From CAVPHV01 sp963704825 (GTDB taxonomy: Bacteria; Actinomycetota; Acidimicrobiia; Spongiisociales; UBA5794): a stretch of DNA of 64,000 bases. Below are positions 9,601-17,221 of this stretch, piece after piece. Location: positions 60,957 to 124,956 of the forward strand of contig CAVPHV010000021.1 of NCBI GenBank assembly GCA_963704825.1. The letters are read 5' to 3'. The position numbers and the translations under genes are program-made. Each line of letters begins with the position of its first letter. Position 1 is the stretch's first letter. The notes under the pieces are model-generated. The model did not search any database. It was not told the DNA's origin and was given only the letters and a program-made list of their open reading frames with translations.

Positions 9601-10425
9601 TTGACCCGCCCGAAGCGGACGTTTCCCTTGCTCGTTGTCCTTGGCCTTGGTCTCACGGTGCTTGTGCCGATCGCGGCATCGGCCGCCCCGGTCCCGTACA
9701 AATGCGATGGCAAAGATGCCACCACCTGGGGCGACGACGGACCCAACACGCTGCACGGCACGACCGGGGACGACGTCATCTGGGCCGGAAGCGGCGATGA
9801 CGTGGTCTTCGGCTACGGGGGCAACGATACGGTCTGCGCCGGACTCGGCGACGACCACGTTTACGGCGGACAAGGCGAAGACATTCTCTACGGGGGCGGC
9901 GGCGACGACGAGATGTGGTCGGGAGCCGGTGTCGACACGATGTTCGGCAATTCAGGCCGCGATGTCCTCCATGCCGGACCCGGACTCAACTTCTCGTATG
10001 GCGGCAACGGCAATGACCGCATCACGATGTTCGCCGGCGACGGCGAGGTCTACGGCGGTGACGGATTCGATACCATCGACGGCCGACCGGCGGCCGGTCC
10101 GGTCCACATCGACCTCGCCGATCCCAACGGCTCAGGCGGCACCTTCTGGACCTTCGAGGGCGGGGCGCTGCTGTTCGGCATCGAGAAGGCGATCGGATCA
10201 GAGTTCAACGACCGACTCCAGGGCACCTACCAGGACAACGTGTTGGTCGGCCGCGGTGGCAAAGACACCATCGGTGGCCGCGGCGGCGATGACACGCTCT
10301 ACGGCGGCAAGGCCAGCGACTACCTCGACGGCGGCAGCGGTATCAATCATCTCTACGGAGGTTCAGGCCTCAGCGACCGCTGCACCAAGGGGATCTATCA
10401 CGGTTGTGAGGTCGTCACCATCTGA
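9601..10425 (+). CDS. Sec-exported RTX-type calcium-binding protein
   Basis: 274 residues from TTG 9601, which has AGGAGGT at 9589-9595. The same frame runs open further upstream but without signals. A signal peptide (TRPKRTFPLLVVLGLGL..., ending ASAA) is followed by CDG, then GDDVI/GGxGND nonapeptides (about 40-125), a linking module (VHIDLADPNG... FGIEKAIGS, 150-200) and a second RTX block. It ends with CTKGIYHGCE, the two-cysteine cap seen in all RTX proteins here. It is closely related to the RTX domain of the preceding fusion (the module around FGIE is shared). RTX repeats fold into a beta-roll on binding Ca2+ outside the cell. Partner and purpose are unknown. Confidence 0.85.
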   Translation: MTRPKRTFPLLVVLGLGLTVLVPIAASAAPVPYKCDGKDATTWGDDGPNTLHGTTGDDVIWAGSGDDVVFGYGGNDTVCAGLGDDHVYGGQGEDILYGGGGDDEMWSGAGVDTMFGNSGRDVLHAGPGLNFSYGGNGNDRITMFAGDGEVYGGDGFDTIDGRPAAGPVHIDLADPNGSGGTFWTFEGGALLFGIEKAIGSEFNDRLQGTYQDNVLVGRGGKDTIGGRGGDDTLYGGKASDYLDGGSGINHLYGGSGLSDRCTKGIYHGCEVVTI

Positions 10426-10436
10426 GCGAACCAGTC

Positions 10437-11132
10437 TCAGCCGCCGCCGGCGCGGCGCGCCTGGAGCGCCGCCAGCCGCTCGTGGACATCGGTGGTCTGA
10501 CGAGATGGCTCGTGGCGGGAAGGCGTCGGTCGGGTTGCTCCCGGTCGGCCGGGTGCCGGCGACCTCGACTCCTCAGCCTCGGGCAATGAAACCCTGGCCG
10601 ATGCGGCGGGTGCGGCCATCTCTTGGCCCACCCGCACCACCAGTAGCAGAACGACGATGGCGATGGTCGCCACATACATGGTGAGGACTGCGGAATGCTG
10701 AGTGTCAGTGCCTGCCATCACGCCGTGAAAGGCCGCGGCCGCAAAGGTGCCGAAGGCGAGGAAGTGAATCGTGCGCCACGCCGCCTGGCCGATCCACTTC
10801 TTGACGTAGAAGCTGGCCGAGACCACAAAAGCGGCGTAGAACGCCACGATCCCGAAGGCCACCGCCAACGGCTCCCAGGTGGAAGCTCCGGGGATGAAAA
10901 GCTCCCGGGGACCGAACTCGATGAAGTCATCGCTCCACAGGAAGAACAGGTGCGCTCCCGTGGCGAGCAGCGCCCCAACGGCGAGCCCTTCATGGAGCCA
11001 GGTCAGCGGCTTGGCCTTGACGATGCGAACAAACAGCTTCGACGAAAGGGCAAGACCCCATATCGTCGAGGCCGCCAGCATCAGGTAGGCGACAAGGCCG
11101 GTGCCCCGGATCAACATCCACTCGAGATTCAT
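10437..11132 (-). CDS. Ferric-reductase-like transmembrane protein (heme b)
   Basis: 231 residues. The ATG at 11132 overlaps the apbE stop by 4 nt (ATGA). An upstream in-frame extension to 11222 lies wholly in apbE and is rejected. Six hydrophobic segments span residues 1-180 and carry histidines in WLHEGLAVGALLATGAHLFF, TIHFLAFG and AAFHGVMAG, as in the ferric reductase/cytochrome b561-like family. These would hold heme and move electrons across the membrane. The C-terminal 50 residues are a Pro/Arg-rich cytoplasmic tail without an FAD/NAD domain, so the electron donor is another protein. It is the last gene of a five-gene overlapping operon. Confidence 0.8.
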   Translation of the reverse strand: MNLEWMLIRGTGLVAYLMLAASTIWGLALSSKLFVRIVKAKPLTWLHEGLAVGALLATGAHLFFLWSDDFIEFGPRELFIPGASTWEPLAVAFGIVAFYAAFVVSASFYVKKWIGQAAWRTIHFLAFGTFAAAAFHGVMAGTDTQHSAVLTMYVATIAIVVLLLVVRVGQEMAAPAASARVSLPEAEESRSPAPGRPGATRPTPSRHEPSRQTTDVHERLAALQARRAGGG

Positions 11133-11980
11133 GCCGCCACCTCGACTCCGGGCGTGGCAAATACGTTGCCGTCGTGCCACACCGCAAGCGCCGAGCGAAT
11201 CCACGACTGCCGAGCCGCCCACGCCAAGCCGCTCTCACCGAGAATGAGCACTGCCTTCGCTCCGGCTTCCGCTTCGGCGGCTGTGGCGGCGATGACGGTG
11301 GCGGAGAGAATCGGGGTCACGGCGGGGTTGCCGGTGCGAGGATCGATGATGTGGTGAGCAGGACCGCCTGCGGCCGTCCAGCGGCGACGGCCGATGGAAC
11401 TCGTCGCCAAACCGCCGACTCCCAGATGAAGGTGGGCGGCAACCTCGCCCCAGGGATCGAGAACTTCGGCCGTCGTGGTGGGGTCGCTGCTTGCGATGTC
11501 GCCGCCGGCGGACACAACTGCGGCGTGGCCGGCTTCGACGGCACGATCGGCCGTCCAGCCCTTGGCGATACCGCCGAGATCGAATCGGGTACCGGCCGGG
11601 CGGTCGATGACACCGTCCGCGATGCTCCATCCGGCCTGCCTCCGGTCGGCGTCCGGGACCACATCCACCTCGCCGAGTTCGCTGAAGGTTCGGTCGTAGC
11701 CCCAGTCGATCACCCGGCCCCCAACGGCGGGATCGACCAGGCCGTTGGTGCGCCGCACCAACTCCTCGGCCACGGTCAGGACTGCGGCAAGCACCGGAGA
11801 CAGCTCGACTCGGCTTGCGATGCTGTCGTTCAGGTGGATGAGTTCGCTCGAGTCGCGGAATCGAGAGAAACAGGCCTCAGCCAACTCGAAGTCGGCCCGC
11901 ACCGCGTCATGACCGGCAGCGCTGTCGGCCCGAACCTCGACCCACGTTCCCATGGCGTCAAAACGCTCGACGGTTCTCAT
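11129..11980 (-). CDS. apbE: FAD:protein FMN transferase (ApbE)
   Basis: 283 residues, within the normal range for ApbE once the missing lipoprotein signal is allowed for. ApbE proteins cleave FAD and attach FMN to a Thr/Ser of an exported or membrane protein. Matching segments are the N-terminal MGTWVEVRAD, SRFRDSSELIHLND, the Gly-rich RFDLGGIAKGWTADRAV, VSAGGDIA and the C-terminal HHIIDPRTGNPA. No signal peptide is present, so it may act on the inner side or use another route. It overlaps both neighbours by 4 nt. No FMN-acceptor domain of the usual type (SGAT-like site) is encoded nearby, so its target is unclear. Confidence 0.9.
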   Translation of the reverse strand: MRTVERFDAMGTWVEVRADSAAGHDAVRADFELAEACFSRFRDSSELIHLNDSIASRVELSPVLAAVLTVAEELVRRTNGLVDPAVGGRVIDWGYDRTFSELGEVDVVPDADRRQAGWSIADGVIDRPAGTRFDLGGIAKGWTADRAVEAGHAAVVSAGGDIASSDPTTTAEVLDPWGEVAAHLHLGVGGLATSSIGRRRWTAAGGPAHHIIDPRTGNPAVTPILSATVIAATAAEAEAGAKAVLILGESGLAWAARQSWIRSALAVWHDGNVFATPGVEVAA

Positions 11981-12333
11981 GATCCGGAGGTCGGCACGGG
12001 ATCGGACGGTGTGGGGGCGGATCCACCACCACCACCACCCCCGCCCCCACCACCACCGCTCACCGTCACGGTGCGGGTGATGACCTGCGGGGGTGGTGCC
12101 GGGGTGGGCGTGAACCTGAGGACCACCAGTCCTTCATCGGTCGCTTCGGGCAGCGGTGCCAGAGTGGTGGTCGTCGTCGGGATGGCAGCGGGCTCCTCGG
12201 GCGGCGGTGGCGGCTCGGCGTCGGCGACGCTACTTGATTGGATCACCAGCAGCGACGTCGCCCAGGCGATGGCCGCCCCGGTCCAGGCCAGGATGCGGGC
12301 CCAACGGTTTGGGAAGAATCGCTTGATGATCAC
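11977..12333 (-). CDS. Small membrane-anchored protein with Pro/Thr region and polyglycine tail
   Basis: 118 residues. An N-terminal membrane segment (ARILAWTGAAIAWATSLLVI) is followed by a Pro/Glu-rich stretch, TTTTTLAPLPEA, then PPPQVITRTVTVSGGGG and a run of 12 glycines. It ends PTPSDPVPTSGS. It overlaps apbE and the upstream gene by 4 nt each, so it is translationally coupled. The VTVSGGG element also occurs in the first gene of the operon, suggesting a common origin. No known family is recognised; it is probably exposed outside the cell. Confidence 0.7.
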   Translation of the reverse strand: MIIKRFFPNRWARILAWTGAAIAWATSLLVIQSSSVADAEPPPPPEEPAAIPTTTTTLAPLPEATDEGLVVLRFTPTPAPPPQVITRTVTVSGGGGGGGGGGGGSAPTPSDPVPTSGS

Positions 12334-12701
12334 GGCGACGCCTCCGGGTCATCCTCGGCAACCCGCAGCACGACGTCGTTGTCGGCCAAGACGTTGACGA
12401 CCGAAACTGGCAGTCCGAGCGCTCCGGCGCTTTCCTCGCGCACGTTGCCGGCGGCTTCGAGGGCGCGCACCACCGATTCGGGTAGCTCGTTGACTACCAC
12501 AGGGTCGGGGGTGATCACGATGGTTTCGGTCACCGGGGCCGTCTCAGCAATCGTCGAGGTGACGGTGGTGGGAACCGGCTCTGGCACCGCTGCTTCGGAC
12601 CCCGTCGAGGTGTACCACACCAGAGGGACCACGGCCGCGGCCGCCACGACTAGACCGGTGAGCACGGACGCCAGGCCCGTGCCACGTGGGGAAGACGCCA
12701 T
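12330..12701 (-). CDS. Small membrane-anchored protein of the apbE operon
   Basis: 123 residues with one N-terminal membrane segment (LASVLTGLVVAAAAVVPLVWY) and a Val/Thr/Pro-rich extracellular part (VPTTVTSTIAETAPVTETIVIT), then a short helical-looking end (LPESVVRALEAAGN). Its start overlaps the upstream stop by one base (TGATG) and its stop overlaps the next start by 4 nt. No family is recognised. Size, anchor and Thr/Val-rich stem resemble the neighbouring small genes. Confidence 0.7.
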   Translation of the reverse strand: MASSPRGTGLASVLTGLVVAAAAVVPLVWYTSTGSEAAVPEPVPTTVTSTIAETAPVTETIVITPDPVVVNELPESVVRALEAAGNVREESAGALGLPVSVVNVLADNDVVLRVAEDDPEASP

Positions 12702-13351
12702 CAGTCGTCGTCCTCGTGGTGATCGTCCTCGTCGTCCTCGTGGTGATCGTCCTCGTCGTCCTCATCGTGATCGTCGTCTTCATCGTGATCGTCGTCTTCG
12801 TCGCCGTGGTCACGCGACCCGTCATCGTCACTCGCCGGAGCGTCGGATGCGTCGTCGCCACCTCCGCCACCGCTCGACACCGTCACGGTCTGAATCACCG
12901 GGGGTGGCGCCGGCGGGCCGGCAAGCTCCATGCCGGCTTCGGCGCAGATGGGACGCAGTGCATCGAGTGCCGCCTGCTCCAGGTCGGTGATGGTTCCATC
13001 CGCCTCGGCCCCCACAAGAGCCCAGCCGTCGTCACCACACGCCGCGGCAAGGTCCGCAGCGGGATCGGCCGTCGTCGGGACCGCGACCGTTTCCACGACC
13101 TCTACGGCCGTCGTCGTCGTTGTGGTCTCCTCGGCCGCCAAGGCAGGCGTTGGTTCGGTCGTTCCTCCAGCCACCAAGGCGAAGGCGGCCACCGCGCTGA
13201 GCGGAACCAGCAACAGACCCATCAAGAACGAAGGGGCGTACTTGCGGCCCCCAGGCTGGCCGGCCATCAGCGCAGCTCGGCAATCTGCGGCCCAGCCGCT
13301 GCGATCATGGTCATCGTTGTCATCAGTGTCAGCTCGCTTCTCGCCATGCAT
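12701..13351 (-). CDS. Membrane-anchored protein with Asp/Glu/His-rich tail
   Basis: 216 residues from ATG 13351. The frame is open to 13420, and other ATGs at about 13267 are possible, so the start is uncertain. A membrane segment (FLMGLLLVPLSAVAAFALVAGG) follows a short cytoplasmic part. Next come a Thr-rich stem, a Cys pair region (AAACGDDGW..., LRPICAEAG), then PPPVIQTVTVSSGGGGG and about 45 residues made almost only of Asp, Glu and His. Such a tail could bind metal ions. It is the first gene of the five-gene operon with the ferric-reductase-like protein and ApbE, which makes a role in metal reduction or uptake an attractive but unproven guess. Confidence 0.65.
   Translation of the reverse strand: MHGEKRADTDDNDDHDRSGWAADCRAALMAGQPGGRKYAPSFLMGLLLVPLSAVAAFALVAGGTTEPTPALAAEETTTTTTAVEVVETVAVPTTADPAADLAAACGDDGWALVGAEADGTITDLEQAALDALRPICAEAGMELAGPPAPPPVIQTVTVSSGGGGGDDASDAPASDDDGSRDHGDEDDDHDEDDDHDEDDEDDHHEDDEDDHHEDDD
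12704..12800. repeat. Tandem repeat coding the acidic/His tail
   Basis: Degenerate units of about 24 bp (TCCTCGTCGTCCTCGTGGTGA type) are repeated in tandem and encode the DDEDDHHE tail of the gene at 12701-13351. Copy number could change by slippage without breaking the frame, because the unit is a multiple of three. Confidence 0.75.
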
Positions 13352-13479
13352 GGCGCTCGACGTCGGGACAGACTGCAGGAAGCTCGGATAAGCGAACGCT
13401 AAACGTGACTCAAAGACCACTTAGCGTTGGGGGTTGGTTGGCGCTTCCGCACGCATTTCGACCGCAGTTGGGGTCTTCC

Positions 13480-13588
13480 GCCCCTGGTCAGGGGCCTGTC
13501 GACCAATCAGGTTGGTCGTGTAACCGCGGAGGGGTTTCGATGCGAGTTGGGGACGCTCGTCGAGTCGAGTGCACCGGGCGTTCGGTGC
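13480..13588 (+). other. Structured leader with three hairpins
   Basis: The region between the acidic-tail gene and the gene at 13713 holds GCCCCTG/CAGGGGC (13480-13495), GACCAA/TTGGTC (13501-13517) and GCACCG/CGGTGC (13571-13588), all perfect stems. A further roughly 120 nt leads to the start codon. It could be a structured 5' leader of the downstream gene. I do not recognise a known riboswitch class. Confidence 0.4.
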
Positions 13589-13712
13589 GAGTCAGGCGAC
13601 CGCGCCCCAAACACCGGGATACCTCCACGCCGCGAAGCAGATTCATCCCGACCGAGGCTGCGACCTGAGCCAATCCGGCCGCGATGCCGTCTGCAAGAAG
13701 GAGGAATGCAGG

Positions 13713-14261
13713 ATGGGCAAGAAGAGTGCCATTGGGGTTCTGCTGGCGTTGACGCTGATCCTCGCCGTGGTCCCCGGCATCGGGGCAACCACGGAGGCGC
13801 CGGAGGCAGACGCTCCGGAGGCGACGACGGGGTATGTCGACATCGCGACCCAGGGAACCGAGTGGGTTGTCCAGCGGAAGTGGAAGTTCAAGGTCAATAT
13901 GCCGTACGGATGGGGGGTGCGCACCAAGGCCAAGGCGGCAACCCAGGAATGGATCCACATCCCGCTGACCTACACGACCTTCCTCGATTCGACGGCAATG
14001 GAACTGAGCAAGGTCGAGTTCTGCGCACAGGCAACCAACCCAACTCAGACCAAACCGGTCAGGATGGACGTCTGGGCCAAGGACGTCAGAATCTCGTCGA
14101 AGAACATCACATGGCCAAACAACACCGGGGTCGTCTGCCAGTGGATCGACTACGCCTCACCCAAGTGGTACGAGGCCATCGGTATCAGCGTGCTGGTCAA
14201 CTACGCCAACGACAAGGACAAAGTCACCTTCTACAAGGCGTGGCTGCGTCTCGTCCCGTAG
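13713..14261 (+). CDS. Secreted protein of unknown function
   Basis: 182 residues from ATG 13713 with a strong AAGGAGGA (13698-13705). A signal peptide (MGKKSAIGVLLALTLILAVVPG, cleavage near IGAT) is followed by an acidic Ala/Glu/Pro/Thr spacer. A beta-rich domain contains two cysteines (EFCAQATN, GVVCQWID) that probably form a disulfide. The end is basic/aromatic (FYKAWLRLVP). No family is recognised. It is the only gene between the divergent electron-transfer operon and a long hairpin terminator, so it is probably monocistronic. Confidence 0.75.
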   Translation: MGKKSAIGVLLALTLILAVVPGIGATTEAPEADAPEATTGYVDIATQGTEWVVQRKWKFKVNMPYGWGVRTKAKAATQEWIHIPLTYTTFLDSTAMELSKVEFCAQATNPTQTKPVRMDVWAKDVRISSKNITWPNNTGVVCQWIDYASPKWYEAIGISVLVNYANDKDKVTFYKAWLRLVP

Positions 14262-14292
14262 GCGACTCTGTCCAAATCTCGGAGAAGGACCA

Positions 14293-14328
14293 CGATCCCT
14301 CCCCCGCTCAACGGCCGGGGAGGGATCG
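14293..14328 (+). terminator. Long hairpin terminator
   Basis: CGATCCCTCCCC (14293-14304) pairs perfectly with GGGGAGGGATCG (14317-14328) across a 12-nt loop, 31 nt after the stop at 14261. There is no T-run, as is common in high-GC actinobacteria. Confidence 0.7.
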
Positions 14329-14387
14329 CTGCTCATGTGGATGAAATGACCCTCGCGGACAGGGCTTTCCAGGTTATGGTTCGCGCC

Positions 14388-16000
14388 ATGAGCACTTCCC
14401 TGCGTTTCCTGATCGCAGCACTTCTGCTTCTGACGGCGGGGATGGCCCCGGCCGGCGCCGACGAACCCACGGTCATGTGCGACGGCAAGCCGGCCACCAT
14501 GATCGGGACCCCGGGCGACGACAAACTCATCGGCGATGCCTCCGACGACGTCATCGTCGGCCTTGGCGGGAACGACACTCTGGTCGGAGCCGGCGGCAAC
14601 GACACGATCTGTGGCTTCGACGGCGACGACACGCTCATCGGCGGCCCCGGCGACGATATCCTGCTGGGCGGCCGGGGCTCCGACTGGCTCGACTACCGGA
14701 CCGCGTATCAACGGCAATCGAGGTCGACCTCGGCGCCGGCACCGCCGACGGGCACGGAAGCGACACCCTGCTTCGATCGAGAACGTCTAAGGCAGCGACC
14801 ACCACAACGACATCTATGGCAGCGCCGCTGCCAACACCTCGTTTCGATGGCGGCGGAGACGACATCGTGTGGGGTCGCGGCGGCGATGACATCCTCGAGG
14901 CCGGCCGACGAGTTCGCCGAACTCCGAGGCGGCCAGGCGACGACCACCTGAGCGGGCCAAATCACTACGACCCCTTCCGCGGCCCAGCGCCGTCATGCGC
15001 GGCGGACCCGGCAATGACCTCATCGAGAACCGTACAACTCCGACACCGTCACCGGGGCCGCCGGCAACGACCACATCCGCATCCTCTATGGGGGACAACC
15101 AGGTCCATCCCGGCGCCGGCGACGACGTCGTTGAGGACGTCGACGGGGACGCAATGTGTCCGTACTGGAACGCTCCCGGACCAATCGAGGTCGACCTCGC
15201 AACCGGTATCGCGACAGGTTGGGGCATCGACCAACTCGTCGGCGTGGCCGAAGTCCACGGCAGCCGCTTCGACGACGTCATGCGTGGCGGACCGGCCGGC
15301 GGCAGGTTCCATGGCCTCGGCGGCGACGACGTGCTCGAAGCCGTCGACTTCGCCGACCCCAACACGTCAGCTCTCGAGGAGGCCGCGGCAACGACATCCT
15401 CCGTGGCGGCGCCGGCGACGACTCTCTTTCCGGTGGCCCGGGCACCGACATCTCTTGGGATTCGGCTGGCAGATGATTGACCTGCGGGGTGGGGAGCGGC
15501 AGAGACGAACTCGACGGCGGAGACGGCAACGACACCATCTCCTTCAGCGACTCGCCCGGCCCTATGGTCATCAACCTCACCACCTCGAAGGCCTTCGGCC
15601 CAAGCGCCGATGCTTCGTCAATATCGAGGACGTCTACGGAAGTCTGGGCGACGATCACATCACCGGGACTATGGGCCGAACTTTCATCCTCGGATCAGCC
15701 GGCAACGACATCATCCATGGACGAGGGGAGACGACACTATCGGAGGGTGGCCGGGCGACGACGATCATCTACGCCGGTTTTGGCGCCGACTACGTCGACG
15801 GCGACGCCGGCAAGCGACGTCATCTACGGAGGCGCCGGCGAGACATGCTGCGCGGCGGCTCCCGGCGACGACTTGTCTTCGGCGGGCAGCGGGACGACAC
15901 CCTCAATGGCGTGGCGGCAACAGACACCCTCGACGGCGGACCGCACTACGATACGTGCAAGGAGGGTACGACCTACGTCTCCTGTGAGCTGATCCTCTAG
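14388..16000 (+). pseudogene. Frameshifted RTX-type calcium-binding protein gene
   Basis: From ATG 14388 the protein reads a signal peptide (MSTSLRFLIAALLLL..., ending AGADE), MCDGKPATMIGT and RTX nonapeptides to about 14700. Then the family pattern continues only by switching frame again and again: VDLGAGTADGHGSDTLL (near 14730), FDGGGDDIVWGRGGDDIL (near 14850), a block near 15110-15350, GGDGNDTISF (near 15520), YGSLGDDHITG (near 15640) and the C-terminal TLDGGPHYDTC...SCELIL ending at 16000. At least eight frame changes and one in-frame TAA (near 14792, where a Tyr codon is expected) are visible. The two-cysteine cap at the end is intact. The neighbouring RTX genes are undamaged, so either this copy is decaying or the assembly is poor exactly here. 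Confidence 0.75.
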
Positions 16001-16041
16001 ACGGTTTTGCCCCCTCGGAATCCGCTGGGTAGCTTCCGCTT

Positions 16042-17091
16042 ATGAACCGAAGCCGGCGTGTCCTCAGCTTCGCCGCCGTGGTGTTCGTCGCCACACTGAT
16101 TCCCGTCTCGGGTACCGCCGCACCCGTTCCAAGGTGCGAAGGCGAGGTCGCCACCATCGTCGGCACTTCTGGAGATGACATCCTGATCGGAACCAACGGC
16201 GACGACGTCATCGTCGGCCTCGAGGGCAACGACCAGATCGAAGGCGGAGCGGGGCACGACATCCTCTGCGGCTCCCAAGGCGATGACACCCTGATCGGCG
16301 GAACCGGCAACGACATCCTGCGAGGGGGCTACGGCTCGGACTGGGCTTCCTACGGCAAGGCCCGGGGCGCCGTCATCGTCGACCTCGTCGCCAAGGTTGT
16401 CACCGGGCACGGCACCGACTCGATCTCAGGAGTTGAGAACATCATCGGGTCGCCGTATTCGGACAAGATCTATGCCAACAACGTCGACAACATCTTGCGC
16501 GGCTCGGGCGGCGTCGACTTCATTCGAGGCCGCGACGGAAACGACACCATCCACGGCGGACCCGCCTACGACCTCATCTACGGCGGCGAGGGCGACGACC
16601 TCATGTTCACCGACTGTGGCGGGGACTTCGAGGGCCCCGGTCAGTTCGACTACGTCTCGGGCGGAAAGGGCAACGACACCTTGGTGGCCGCCGCGGCGTG
16701 GACCGTCATGTTCGGCGGACCCGGCGACGACATCTTGCAGGGCGGCTACGGCCGCGATGACCTGCATCCCGGCGCCGGCGACGACATCGTTGATGGTTCC
16801 GGTGAGGTCGACACCGTCCTCTACGGCAACGCCCCGGGTCCGGTGTCGGTTGACCTCACGACCGGGATCGCCACCGGTTGGGGTACCGACCAGATCGTCG
16901 AGATTGAATGGGTCGCCACCGGCACCCACGACGATGTGATCATCGGCAATTCGAGTTACAACAAGCTGCGGGGCCGCGCCGGCGCCGACAAGATCTTCGG
17001 CGGAGGTGGCGGCGACTTGATCAACGGCGGCGCCGATACGGACGAGTGCCGTCACGGAGCAATGTACCTGAACTGTGAGATCATTCGCTGA
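16042..17091 (+). CDS. Sec-exported RTX-type calcium-binding protein
   Basis: 349 residues starting at ATG 16042. A signal peptide (MNRSRRVLSFAAVVFVATLI, ending near GTAA) precedes RCEGEVATIVGT, RTX nonapeptides (GDDVIVGLEGND and similar), the connecting module WASYGKARGAVIVDL...SGVENIIGS, a second RTX block and a second connecting module (GNAPGPVSVDL...). It ends DECRHGAMYLNCEIIR with the paired cysteines. No type I secretion signal or transporter gene is near; export is by the Sec route. It is an intact sister of the broken gene just upstream. Confidence 0.88.
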   Translation: MNRSRRVLSFAAVVFVATLIPVSGTAAPVPRCEGEVATIVGTSGDDILIGTNGDDVIVGLEGNDQIEGGAGHDILCGSQGDDTLIGGTGNDILRGGYGSDWASYGKARGAVIVDLVAKVVTGHGTDSISGVENIIGSPYSDKIYANNVDNILRGSGGVDFIRGRDGNDTIHGGPAYDLIYGGEGDDLMFTDCGGDFEGPGQFDYVSGGKGNDTLVAAAAWTVMFGGPGDDILQGGYGRDDLHPGAGDDIVDGSGEVDTVLYGNAPGPVSVDLTTGIATGWGTDQIVEIEWVATGTHDDVIIGNSSYNKLRGRAGADKIFGGGGGDLINGGADTDECRHGAMYLNCEIIR

Positions 17092-17180
17092 CCAGCGCGA
17101 CGGCCGCGGAGACCCGTACAGCCCGAGGATGTGGGACACTCAGGGCGACGCTCCAAGCCGGCGGCGGCCGAGCCGGGGGC

Positions 17181-17186
17181 TAGGAT
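17181..17186 (+). promoter_or_regulatory. Possible -10 box of the AOR operon
   Basis: TAGGAT at 17181-17186 fits an actinobacterial -10 element and places the transcript start near 17193, just before the operator palindrome. No clear -35 is seen. Confidence 0.4.
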
Positions 17187-17198
17187 GTCACGTTGAGT

Positions 17199-17212
17199 CT
17201 ATCGATCGATAG
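17199..17212. promoter_or_regulatory. TetR operator copy 1, CTATCGATCGATAG
   Basis: This perfect 14-bp palindrome overlaps the ribosome-binding site AGGAGG (17211-17216) of the AOR gene. The same core occurs at 29055-29074 and 29759-29774 around the tetR gene. Binding here would block transcription of the six-gene AOR/molybdopterin operon. Confidence 0.75.
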
Positions 17213-17221
17213 GAGGCGGGT

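Noticed and set aside
12704..12800. CRISPR-like array at the direct repeats
   Set aside because: The units are contiguous without spacers and encode the acidic tail in frame; this is a coding tandem repeat.
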